A stretch of DNA of 11,335 nucleotides from positions 1 through 11,335 of the forward strand of contig CAJXLZ010000015.1 of assembly GCA_913056505.1 (NCBI GenBank), written 5' to 3'. The notes below the pieces were generated by a model. That model saw only the letters and a list, made by a program, of their open reading frames with translations. It made no database searches and was not told the DNA's origin. Of this stretch, positions 1-7,362 are shown piece by piece. The DNA comes from an uncultured Desulfurellaceae bacterium. Its GTDB lineage: Bacteria; Campylobacterota_A; Desulfurellia; Desulfurellales; Hippeaceae. The position numbers were made by a program, and so were the translations under genes. How positions within the stretch are numbered: position 1 is the first letter of the stretch; each line of letters opens with the position of its first letter.

Positions 1-26
1 TCTCTATTGTTACCCCGTAGCATTCT

Positions 27-105
27 GTCATTCCGCACTTGATGCGGAATCTAAAGTATGGAATCCGGATTCTAAAGTCTGGATTCCCGCTTTCGCGGGA
101 ATGAC
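27..105. repeat. Palindromic repeat unit, copy 1 (two hairpins)
   Basis: This 79-base unit is bounded by the inverted octamers GTCATTCC (27-34) and GGAATGAC (98-105). It holds two perfect 8-bp hairpins: ATTCCGCA/TGCGGAAT at 30-50 with a 5-base loop, and ATTCCCGC/GCGGGAAT at 83-102 with a 4-base loop. Between them GAATCC-GGATTC (61-72) is a perfect 12-base palindrome, flanked by a duplicated AATCTAAAGT / ATTCTAAAGT segment. Confidence 0.8.
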
Positions 106-159
106 AATAGAAATAGTAATGATGTTATTTCTGTCATTCTCTCTCCCACTTCAAATAAT

Positions 160-225
160 GTCATTCCGCACTTGATGCGGAATCTAAAGTCTAAACTCTG
201 GATTCTGAGCTTTCGCGGGAATGAC
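160..225. repeat. Palindromic repeat unit, copy 2 (partly decayed)
   Basis: This 66-base copy has the same outer octamers (160-167 and 218-225) and the same first hairpin (163-183). The 5' arm of the second hairpin has drifted (GATTCTGAGC instead of GATTCCCGC), so that hairpin is imperfect. It lacks the internal duplication and the GAATCCGGATTC palindrome of copy 1, which accounts for most of the 13-base length difference. Confidence 0.75.
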
Positions 226-389
226 AATAAAAATCGTTGGACGACAAAAAAGTAATGGAATGACAAGAAAAACGCGGGTGACAATAGAAATTGTGGGTAT
301 GACATATGATTTAACATATCTTGGTTCTTTTAATAAAACTGCGCCAAAGAGCAAAAGAATAAAATATCATTTGGATTTGTTGATCTGAT

Positions 390-1850
390 ATGAAGCTCTT
401 TATTTTTCGAATTGTAGACACTAATGCTAAAGTGGTTATAACGGCAAACGGCGGATACAGAGCCGGTAAAACTATTCAGTTGAAAGATAATGTTGACGAA
501 GCGTTAAATGGCATCAAAAGTGTCAGATATGTTATCGTAAAAAAACATATAGACCAAGAAGTACCTATGAAAACATTAAGGGATTTTTGGTGGTCTGATC
601 TTATGAGCGATGAGGATTACGCTAAACCGTTTTGCGATGCTGAGGAGATGGATTCTGAGGACCCCCTGTTTTTATTGTACACATCAGGCTCTACGGGAAG
701 GCCTAAGGGCGTTGTGCATACAACGGCAGGATACCTGATGTGGAGGATATTGGCATCAAAATGGGTGTTTGACATAAAAGATACGGATACCGTCTGGTCT
801 ACGGCAAATATTGGATGGATTTCCGGACACTCTTATAATATTTACGGACCTCTATCTATAGGTGCGACAACATTTATATATGAAGGAATGCCGTTATATC
901 CTAATCCGGGACATTGGTGGTCGTTAATTGAGCGCTATAATATTAATATATTTTACACAGCCCCTACGGCAATCAGGGCATTGATGAAGCATGGTGAGGA
1001 ATGGACTAAAAAATATGATCTTTCCTCTTTAAGACTGTTGTTGACGGGGGGAGAACGCCTGAATTCTGCCGCCTGGCAGTGGTTTTATAAATGTGTTGGT
1101 AATGAAAAATGTCCTGTTATCGATGCATATGGCCAGACAGAAACTGCGGGTCATATGATAGCTGCTCTGCCTATATTTAAACAAAAACCGGGTTCTATAG
1201 GTGTTCCCATGCCGGGTGTATTCCCTGCTATATTGGACGCTCAAGGCAATGAGATTAAAAAACCTAACGTTACGGGCTGTCTTTCATTTACAAAGGCGTG
1301 GCCGTCCATGGTAAGAACATTGTGGAACTACGATGAGGGCTATGTAGATGTATATTGGAAAAAATATAAGAACGAATCATATTCAACGGGTGATTTGGCT
1401 CGCAAGGACGAAGACGGATATTACTGGATAGAGGGAAGGAATGATGATGTGATAAATGTCTCAGCGCATAGGATAGGTTCAGCTGAGGTAGAGAGTGCAC
1501 TAACACTGCATCCCGATGTATCTGACGCTGCTGTCGTAGGGAAATCCAGCGAGGTAAAAGGTGAAGAAATATTTGCATTTGTAGTTTTAAAAGAGAGTAT
1601 AGATTTTACAGATTATGATGAGCTGGTGAGGGATTTAAGAGATTTTGTCGGAAAACAAATAGGACCTATCGCCAAACCTTCAGAAATAGTATTTGTTCAG
1701 GCATTACCCAAAACACGCTCTGGGAAAATTTTAAGAAGAGTCCTAAGGAATATTGTGGCGGGAGAGGATATTTCAGGTGACTTAAGCACAATTGAAAACC
1801 CGGATGTAATAGAAGAAATTAAGAAATTGCTGAAAGAAAGAACAGTGTAA
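390..1850 (+). pseudogene. AMP-forming acyl-CoA synthetase (Acs type), 5'-truncated
   Basis: This is an ANL-superfamily acyl-CoA synthetase, which activates a carboxylic acid with ATP to an acyl-AMP and then to acyl-CoA in the cytoplasm. Visible motifs: YTSGSTGRPKGV (97-108), YGQTET (247-252), TGD with Asp335, GRNDD with Arg350, SAHRIG with Arg361, and PKTRSGKILRR near the C terminus, with Lys446 as the adenylation lysine that is often acetylated. Homology to Acs starts at about residue 8 (RIVDTNAKVVITANGG), which in a full-length enzyme of about 650 residues lies some 165-175 residues in. The N-terminal part is therefore missing. The ATG at 390 has no Shine-Dalgarno, and repeats lie directly upstream, so I infer a broken or truncated gene, though the remaining frame is open throughout. 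The pocket positions equal to Val310, Thr311, Val386 and Trp414 of Salmonella Acs are Ile144, Ser145, Gly220 and Gly248. The ancestral substrate was therefore probably larger than acetate (inference). No gene symbol is given because the substrate is unclear. Confidence 0.85.
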
Positions 1851-1881
1851 TAATTCCTAATCATTCTATGCATTGGTTAAT

Positions 1882-1920
1882 TCCTTAAAAAGGATGAGGT
1901 ATTTTATTTTTTTTATGTTT
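1882..1920 (+). terminator. Weak intrinsic terminator candidate after the synthetase gene
   Basis: TCCTT (1882-1886) pairs with AAGGA (1890-1894) around a 3-base loop, followed after a few bases by a T-rich run (1902-1920). The stem is only 5 bp and the T-run is not adjacent, so this is a weak candidate. Confidence 0.25.
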
Positions 1921-2085
1921 AAAATGTATATATAATCGTATATCTATATATTTGCGCTGGAGCAATTATTTTTTAAAATAATGTATTGGTTTTATTTTGT
2001 GATAGAGATTTTGAGTCAGTATAATTCAGGTGTATAAAAGTTTATATAATAATTTGATATAATGTTTTAGTTGCACGGCAATAAA

Positions 2086-2113
2086 TTGACTTGTTTATCT
2101 TGTTCTGTATTAT
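2086..2113 (+). promoter_or_regulatory. Sigma-70-type promoter for the flhA-flhF-flhG operon
   Basis: TTGACT (2086-2091) and TATTAT (2108-2113) each match the -35 and -10 consensus at five of six positions, with a 16-base spacer. The expected transcription start is near 2120, about 135 bases before the flhA ATG, which leaves a long leader. Placement upstream of the flagellar operon supports it. No flagellar sigma-factor consensus was seen. Confidence 0.55.
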
Positions 2114-2125
2114 GAAAAGGAGTAT

Positions 2126-2144
2126 TTGACGTAGATAACGTCAA
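2126..2144. promoter_or_regulatory. Perfect 7-bp inverted repeat, possible operator
   Basis: TTGACGT (2126-2132) and ACGTCAA (2138-2144) form a perfect inverted repeat with a 5-base spacer. It sits at roughly +6 to +24 relative to the start predicted from the promoter at 2086-2113. That position suits a repressor operator or a hairpin at the 5' end of the mRNA. The arm sequence does not match the FNR or CRP spacing, so no regulator is named. Confidence 0.45.
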
Positions 2145-2175
2145 CTGAATTGGCAATATCTTAAGGAAAACTAAG

Positions 2176-2265
2176 GTGAGTAATTTTATTGAAATAGTTA
2201 TAGTTAAAATAGAATGTTCGCAGAAAATTTGTAATTCGGTAGAAGCTGATATAGATGAGCAATGA
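2176..2265 (+). CDS. Possible 29-codon leader ORF overlapping the flhA start
   Basis: A GTG at 2176 is preceded by AAGGA (2163-2167) at a good 8-base spacing. It opens a 29-residue frame rich in Ile, Val and Glu, ending in TGA at 2263-2265, eleven bases inside flhA. The flhA ATG itself has only a poor Shine-Dalgarno, so flhA translation may be coupled to this ORF. I recognise no family in the short product. It may be a leader peptide or chance; confidence is low because such short frames arise easily. Confidence 0.3.
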   Translation: MSNFIEIVIVKIECSQKICNSVEADIDEQ

Positions 2266-4333
2266 AGTAATAGGCAAGATAACAAGAATAAGTGATTTTA
2301 GCATAATAGCGTCTGTCATAATCATATTAACAGTGCTTGTTCTGCCGTTACCCGGATTTGCCTTAGATTTTTTAATAGCTTTTTCATTTTCCTTGGCACT
2401 TTTTATGTTTTTTATATCGGTATATGTTAAAAAGCCGCTGGATTTTTCCACATTTCCCTCGCTTTTACTTGCCGTTACGGTATTCAGGCTTTCATTAAAT
2501 GTTGCGACAACAAGAGCCATACTTCTGCATGGGAATGAGAGCGTAGATGCCGCCGGAAGGATGATAAAAACGTTTGGTTATTTTGTTGTTGGCGGTAACT
2601 ATGTCGTTGGATTTGTTGTATTCATTATACTTGTAATCATTAACTTTATTGTTATCACAAAAGGTGCAGGAAGAGTAGCCGAAGTTGCGGCGCGTTTTAC
2701 ATTGGATTCTATGCCCGGCAAACAGATGAGCATAGATGCCGATTTGAATGCGGGACTAATAGATGAAAATGAAGCAAGAAGAAAACGTGAAGATATAGCA
2801 AAACAGGCTGATTTTTATGGTGCAATGGATGGTGCGAGCAAGTTTATTAGAGGGGATGCTATAGCCGGTTTGCTTATTACCGCTATAAATATAATAGGCG
2901 GCATAGTTATAGGTGTGCTACAGCACAATATGAGTATATCCGATGCAGCAGGGCGATATACTGTTTTAACAATAGGGGACGGGCTAATCAGCCAACTTCC
3001 GGCTTTAACGGTGTCTACTGCCGCAGGATTGATCATAACACGCAGCTCTGAAGAAGTTGCTTTGCCAACAGGTATTATTAATCAAATGTTGAGACAGTAT
3101 CAGACACTCTATATCGCTTCTGTAATTTTGCTTATAATGGCATTTGTACCCGGCATGCCCTTTATAAATCTTATTACATTGTCTCTTTTATTTTTTGTCG
3201 TAGGATATTTTGTGTCACAAAGTAAAAAGAAAGAATTGGAAAAAGCAGAATTAGAAAAACTTAAAGAAGAAGAGTTAGAGCCTCAGAAAGATATAACAAT
3301 CGAAGACATAGAGGAATCTATTAAAATAGATATGATGGAGTTAAAAATAGGCTATGGTCTCATAAATTTTGTGGATGAAAAATCCGATGGAGATTTGCTT
3401 AAGCGTATAAAACTTATGAGAAAGCAGATAGCAGAGGAATTCGGCGTTATTGTTCCGCCTATTCATATAAGAGATGACTTGAATCTTGAAAGAAACGAAT
3501 ATGTTTTTTTAATAAAAGCTGTGCAGGTAGCGCAATATAACCTGCTTCCCGATAGATTTTTGGCTATGAAACCCGGGGGCGAAAATGATTTGGAGGGCAT
3601 CCAAACGAAGGAGCCGGCTTTCGGTCTGCCTGCCGTGTGGATAACTTCGGATCAAAAGAACGACGCTATATCTAAAGGATATACTATTGTTGATCCTGTT
3701 ACGGTTATTATAACACATATAACAGAGTTGATAAAGTCGCACATTGCTGATATTTTCACAAGACAAGATGCCGACAGGCTTATTGAATCCATCAAAGAAG
3801 ATTATCCTAAGGTTATCGAAGAGCTAATGCAGCATTTATCTCTTGGAAATATTTACCGCATACTTAAAAATCTGCTTACAGAGCGTGTGTCTGTCAGAGA
3901 TATGCTTACTATATCGGAAACTTTGGCGGATTATGCGCCATATACAAAAGATACGAATCTATTGACCGAATATGTGCGCGCAGCGCTTGCTGCCCATATA
4001 AGTAATAAGTATAAAGATGAAAATGGTGTAATTAATGTTATAACATTAGGCAGCAATGTTGAAGGAGTTATAATGTCAAATATTAAAGAGAGTGGAGGCA
4101 AAAATTTTCTTGATTTGCCCCCAAATGTGTCAGAAAAACTTTTGAGTAAAATCCAAGATGTTATGACCAAGGTAACAGAAGCGGGCATTGAGCCTATTAT
4201 ATTGACATCTCCTAAAATAAGGATGTATTTCAAAATGTTCATTGAAAGATTTTTACCTAAAACGCCTGTGCTCGCTTATTCTGAAATAGCAGAAGGCGTA
4301 GAGGTAAGATCTGTTGGAGTTATCGAACTATGA
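2255..4333 (+). CDS. flhA: Flagellar export apparatus membrane protein FlhA
   Basis: FlhA forms the nonameric ring of the flagellar type III export gate in the cytoplasmic membrane. It couples the proton motive force to export and docks chaperone-substrate complexes through its cytosolic domain. At 692 residues it has the usual length. The N-terminal half carries hydrophobic membrane segments (about 16-60, 66-90, 108-136, 202-222, 236-262 and 284-320). The FHIPEP family signature VAEVAARFTLDSMPGKQM is at 141-158, and RGDAIAG (199-205) contains Asp201, equivalent to the essential Asp208 of Salmonella. A charged linker rich in Lys and Glu (323-345) leads to the C-terminal domain, with PPIHIRDDL at 401-409. 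The Shine-Dalgarno is weak, so translation may be coupled to the leader ORF. It overlaps flhF by 4 bases (ATGA). The usual upstream flhB is absent. Confidence 0.97.
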   Translation: MSNEVIGKITRISDFSIIASVIIILTVLVLPLPGFALDFLIAFSFSLALFMFFISVYVKKPLDFSTFPSLLLAVTVFRLSLNVATTRAILLHGNESVDAAGRMIKTFGYFVVGGNYVVGFVVFIILVIINFIVITKGAGRVAEVAARFTLDSMPGKQMSIDADLNAGLIDENEARRKREDIAKQADFYGAMDGASKFIRGDAIAGLLITAINIIGGIVIGVLQHNMSISDAAGRYTVLTIGDGLISQLPALTVSTAAGLIITRSSEEVALPTGIINQMLRQYQTLYIASVILLIMAFVPGMPFINLITLSLLFFVVGYFVSQSKKKELEKAELEKLKEEELEPQKDITIEDIEESIKIDMMELKIGYGLINFVDEKSDGDLLKRIKLMRKQIAEEFGVIVPPIHIRDDLNLERNEYVFLIKAVQVAQYNLLPDRFLAMKPGGENDLEGIQTKEPAFGLPAVWITSDQKNDAISKGYTIVDPVTVIITHITELIKSHIADIFTRQDADRLIESIKEDYPKVIEELMQHLSLGNIYRILKNLLTERVSVRDMLTISETLADYAPYTKDTNLLTEYVRAALAAHISNKYKDENGVINVITLGSNVEGVIMSNIKESGGKNFLDLPPNVSEKLLSKIQDVMTKVTEAGIEPIILTSPKIRMYFKMFIERFLPKTPVLAYSEIAEGVEVRSVGVIEL

Positions 4334-5526
4334 TTGTTAGAACTTATCAGGCTGTTGACATGAGGGAAGCTATTATAAAAATAAAAAAGGACCTCGGCGA
4401 AGATGCTATAATAGTGTCAACACGCAAAGTTAAAAAACGATCCATATTTTCTATATTTAAAAGGGAAATAATTGAAGTTACCGCAGCGCTGGACAATAAA
4501 GTAAAAGAGCAGAGTACATTTAAAAATATAGCAAAACATCACATGAATATCACAAAAACTGAATCTTGTAATAATAAAAGTTCCGCTGACAAAAATCTCA
4601 ACGAAAGGCTGAAAAAAATAGAGTCTCTTATTGTAAGTTTGAGACAGGACAGTATGAACGATGTATTTAATAATATAAAATCCGATATAAGCGATTTGAA
4701 AAACACTTTGGGCTATATGAAACATGAATCGGAATTTGATGTGTCAAAATTACCTTTAGGTGTTCATAAATATTTTAAATATATGCAGGATATTGGTATA
4801 GATAAGAAGTATGCATTTAAGATATCTGTGGTGCTGTATAAAAATTTAGATAAAGAAAAACTTATAAATGAGGATTATGTAAAGGATTATCTATCCATTG
4901 TTTTGTCTCAATTTTTTAAATCGTGTAAACCTGATAAAAAAGGCATAATTCTAATAGGTCCAACTGGCGTAGGGAAGACAACAACAATTGCAAAGCTGGC
5001 TGCAGTATATAAATTAAAAATGAATAAAAATATAGGCATAATTACTACGGATACATATAGGATAGGAGCCGTAGATCAACTGTTAACTTATACAAAGATT
5101 ATGGATATACCGACGGCAATTTGTGTAAGCGGAAATGATTTTATAACAGCAATGAGAGATTTTGAACCTATGGATAATGTATTTATAGACACTGTAGGTA
5201 GAAGTCAGAAAGATGTAAAGCGTCTCAAAGAACTTTTTAATATTTTTCAAGATAACAAAGATCTGCATGTATCTTTAGTTATGTCTCTAAACGTAAAAGA
5301 TATAGACTCTATGGATGTATATGAGAAATTTTCTGTTTTAGATATTGATAGTTTAATATTTACAAAATTAGATGAAACAAATACACCGGGCAGTATGCTC
5401 AACATAGCGGTTAAGACAAAAAAGCCCATATCTTATGTATCGTTCGGGCAAGATGTTCCGGATGACTTGATGAATGCGGAACCGCTGAAATTGTCATCTT
5501 TAATTATAAAAAAAGAGGTAAACTGA
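4330..5526 (+). CDS. flhF: Flagellar SRP-type GTPase FlhF
   Basis: FlhF is an SRP-family GTPase that fixes the site of flagellar assembly, typically at a cell pole, and works with FlhG. The family N-terminal segment is clear (1-35, ending DAIIVSTRKV), followed by a variable, Lys- and Asn-rich B domain (36-135). The NG domain shows GPTGVGKTTT (210-219), DTYRIGAVDQL (241-251), DTVGRSQKD (287-295), TKLDET (345-350) and SFGQDVPDDL (371-380). The G3 motif usually reads DTAGR; here the Ala is Val289. Length 398 is normal. GGAG (4316-4319) serves as Shine-Dalgarno inside the end of flhA, and the ATGA overlap indicates translational coupling. The gene ends one base before flhG. Confidence 0.96.
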   Translation: MIVRTYQAVDMREAIIKIKKDLGEDAIIVSTRKVKKRSIFSIFKREIIEVTAALDNKVKEQSTFKNIAKHHMNITKTESCNNKSSADKNLNERLKKIESLIVSLRQDSMNDVFNNIKSDISDLKNTLGYMKHESEFDVSKLPLGVHKYFKYMQDIGIDKKYAFKISVVLYKNLDKEKLINEDYVKDYLSIVLSQFFKSCKPDKKGIILIGPTGVGKTTTIAKLAAVYKLKMNKNIGIITTDTYRIGAVDQLLTYTKIMDIPTAICVSGNDFITAMRDFEPMDNVFIDTVGRSQKDVKRLKELFNIFQDNKDLHVSLVMSLNVKDIDSMDVYEKFSVLDIDSLIFTKLDETNTPGSMLNIAVKTKKPISYVSFGQDVPDDLMNAEPLKLSSLIIKKEVN

Positions 5527-5527
5527 T

Positions 5528-6382
5528 ATGGTTGACCAGGCAGATAATTTAAGAAAGATGGTTAATAGTAAAAATAAAGTAAAGTGCAGAGCTATCGCTG
5601 TTACAAGCGGCAAAGGTGGTGTAGGTAAAACAAATATAATTGTCAATTTAGGGTTATTACTCAACAGTGTGGGGAAAAATGTACTTTTGTTTGATGCTGA
5701 TCTGGGACTGTCCAATGTTGACATACTACTTGGTTTAAAAACAAAATATTCTCTTTCAGATGTTGCAAAAGGTAAAAAGAAACTTGAAGATATAGTGGTA
5801 AATGTAAAAAAAGGGTTTAATATAATACCTGCCGGAAGCGGATTTGAGGATATAGCGAACATTGATTTACCAATGTTCAATAAGATAAAGAATGAGATGA
5901 ATTCTCTTATAAAAGATGTGGATGTTTTACTTATAGATACAGGAGCAGGTATTTCAAAAAAAGTTACACTATTTTTGGAGGGTGCGGACGAGGTAATTGT
6001 TGTTGTAACACCTGAACCTACATCCATTGCAGATGCTTATGCTATGATTAAAATACTGACGCTCAATTACAAGAAGGACAATTTAAAATTATTTGTTAAT
6101 ATGACCAAAAATGAACAAGAAGCTAATGCCGTTTATGAAAATATAAATAAAATATGCGAAAAATTTCTCAAAAAAACAGTTGATAATATAGGATATGCTG
6201 TTTATGATAAAAATGTGCCTATCACCGTAAAAAGACAAAAAGCTATCGTGCAATTAAATCCCAACAGTAATTTTTCCATATCAATGAAAAAAATGACCAA
6301 TAATCTATTTAGTGAAAATATAGAAATTCATGATAACCCCATAGCGCGGTTTTTCTCATCTTTATTGGGTCAAAAAATTTAA
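5528..6382 (+). CDS. flhG: MinD-family ATPase FlhG (FleN/YlxH), flagellar number control
   Basis: FlhG is a MinD/ParA-type ATPase that limits flagellar number and stimulates the GTPase activity of FlhF. DQADNLR (3-9) is the N-terminal DQAxxLR motif known to activate FlhF, which supports the start at 5528 and rules out a generic MinD. Further motifs are the deviant Walker A SGKGGVGKT (27-35), FDADLG (55-60) and LLIDTGAG (134-141). The C-terminal tail (270-284, NPIARFFSSLLG) looks like an amphipathic membrane-targeting helix. At 284 residues it has normal length. GAGGT just upstream is the Shine-Dalgarno. It is the last flagellar gene in the window: fliA, often next, is replaced by the convergent pyrB 73 bases away. 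Confidence 0.95.
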   Translation: MVDQADNLRKMVNSKNKVKCRAIAVTSGKGGVGKTNIIVNLGLLLNSVGKNVLLFDADLGLSNVDILLGLKTKYSLSDVAKGKKKLEDIVVNVKKGFNIIPAGSGFEDIANIDLPMFNKIKNEMNSLIKDVDVLLIDTGAGISKKVTLFLEGADEVIVVVTPEPTSIADAYAMIKILTLNYKKDNLKLFVNMTKNEQEANAVYENINKICEKFLKKTVDNIGYAVYDKNVPITVKRQKAIVQLNPNSNFSISMKKMTNNLFSENIEIHDNPIARFFSSLLGQKI

Positions 6383-6455
6383 GATGATAGCTTTTCTGAT
6401 ATTACGATTAAAGGTATGATATTGAAAAACGTTTATCTGTTAAAAGATACCTGTT

Positions 6456-7352
6456 TTAGTTTAAACAGAAATCATATATTGCCATTCTCGCAAAAATTCC
6501 GTTTTGAACCTGTTTTGTCACAAGTATATTATTATGGGTGTCTAATAGATCTGATGAAATTTCTATATCCCTGTTTACCGGTCCTGGGTGCATTATATAG
6601 GTTTCACTTGGAATGGTTGTCTCAGACCTAAGACCAAAAAATCTGGAGTATTCTTGCAAAGAGGATAAATTGCTGCCACTTTTTCTTTCTAACTGAATTC
6701 GCAACAGTATTATGAAATCTTTGTTTTTTATAGCATCTGTAAGGCTATTTTCTATTTTTATGCCATTAATCCATTCTTGTTTTGGAAGCATAGTTTTAGG
6801 GCCGTAAATACTTAAATTCCAATTCAATTTTTTTGCCATTTTCATATGGCTTTTTGCAACTCTGCTGTTTAAAATATCGCCTATTATGCATACATTTAGA
6901 TTTTCTATGCGCTGTTTTGTTTCATACATTGTCATTAGATCAAGCATAGCTTGAGACGGATGTTCATTTGAACCGTCGCCCGCGTTGATTATGGGCACAT
7001 CAGATATTTTGCTTATAAACATGGGGTATCCCGAATAAAAGTGCCTAATTACAAAGGCATCCGGATGCATTGCGTTTAAGTTTGTTATTGTATCTAAGTC
7101 TGTTTCCCCTTTTTGCATACTGGATTTTTGATAGTCTATATTAATGACATTTGCGCCCATTTTTTTAGCAGCCAATTCAAAGGATGTTCTTGTTCGTGTG
7201 CTATTTTCAAAAAATATGCTTATTATATTTTTATCTTTTAGAGATTCGCTGTAATTTACTACATTTTCTTTGTAGATTAAAGCTTTTTGCAATATATGTT
7301 CTATGTCTTCTTTTGTAAGATTATCCATACTCAAAAAATTACGGCTTTTCAT
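6456..7352 (-). CDS. pyrB: Aspartate carbamoyltransferase catalytic subunit
   Basis: PyrB joins carbamoyl phosphate and L-aspartate to N-carbamoyl-L-aspartate, the committed step of pyrimidine synthesis, as a cytoplasmic trimer. Carbamoyl-phosphate binding motif STRTRTSFE is at 51-59. SSMQKGE (77-83) supplies the lysine lent to the neighbouring active site. Arg103, His131 and Gln134 (HPSQ), Arg164, the aspartate-binding LLRIQ (216-220) and HPGPVNR (255-261) are all present, so the enzyme should be active. It has 298 residues, normal length. A GGGGTG Shine-Dalgarno precedes the ATG, and the opening SRNFLSMDNL matches the family start. It is the last gene of the minus-strand operon, 10 bases after rapZ. 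No regulatory pyrI or other pyr gene is in the window. It converges with flhG. Confidence 0.96.
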   Translation of the reverse strand: MKSRNFLSMDNLTKEDIEHILQKALIYKENVVNYSESLKDKNIISIFFENSTRTRTSFELAAKKMGANVINIDYQKSSMQKGETDLDTITNLNAMHPDAFVIRHFYSGYPMFISKISDVPIINAGDGSNEHPSQAMLDLMTMYETKQRIENLNVCIIGDILNSRVAKSHMKMAKKLNWNLSIYGPKTMLPKQEWINGIKIENSLTDAIKNKDFIILLRIQLERKSGSNLSSLQEYSRFFGLRSETTIPSETYIMHPGPVNRDIEISSDLLDTHNNILVTKQVQNGIFARMAIYDFCLN

Positions 7353-7362
7353 AGATACACCC

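Larger units (their letters stand above)
1..310. repeat. Cluster of dispersed palindromic repeat units
   Basis: The stretch is made of at least two recognisable copies of one palindromic unit (27-105 and 160-225) plus decayed fragments. Both copies open with GTCATTCCGCA and close with GCGGGAATGAC. The tail CGCGGGAATGACAATA recurs at 94-109 and 214-229. Degenerate tails follow near 255-265, 273-287 and 296-303. Reverse-oriented tail-like pieces (ATTGT, TGTCATTC) lie at 6-11 and 132-138. There is no credible gene here; the one open frame on the minus strand is low-complexity repeat translation. Short GTCATTCC...GGAATGAC palindromes of this kind are common as dispersed non-coding repeats in many bacterial genomes. 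The nature of this particular family is inferred. Confidence 0.8.
1851..2254. other. 404-base gap between acyl-CoA synthetase and flhA
   Basis: No full-size gene fits here. The first half is very AT-rich and contains only a weak terminator-like hairpin. The second half holds a promoter, an inverted repeat and a short leader ORF, each listed separately. I found no sigma-54 (GG-N10-GC) or sigma-28 consensus, although the downstream genes are flagellar. No remnant of flhB, the usual upstream neighbour of flhA, is recognisable. Confidence 0.6.

Noticed and set aside
72..317. Minus-strand open frame of 81 codons in the left repeats
   Set aside because: It is translation of the palindromic repeats (repeated SFPRK-type words), has no ribosome binding site and matches no family I know.
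1950..1966. TTGC...GCAA stem in the gap before flhA as a regulatory hairpin
   Set aside because: Only four paired bases, well within chance for this sequence.
2150..2170. TGGCA-like sequence as a sigma-54 promoter before flhA
   Set aside because: There is no GC dinucleotide ten bases after the GG, so the GG-N10-GC core is absent.
6431..6468. Small hairpins (TATCT/AGATA and CTGTTT/AAACAG) between flhG and pyrB as a bidirectional terminator
   Set aside because: Stems are only 5-6 bp and AT-rich, without a proper adjacent T-run on either strand. They may contribute to termination but I cannot call it.
6416..6631. Plus-strand open frame of 71 codons after flhG
   Set aside because: Most of it lies antisense inside pyrB, whose conserved C-terminal motifs are read on the other strand.
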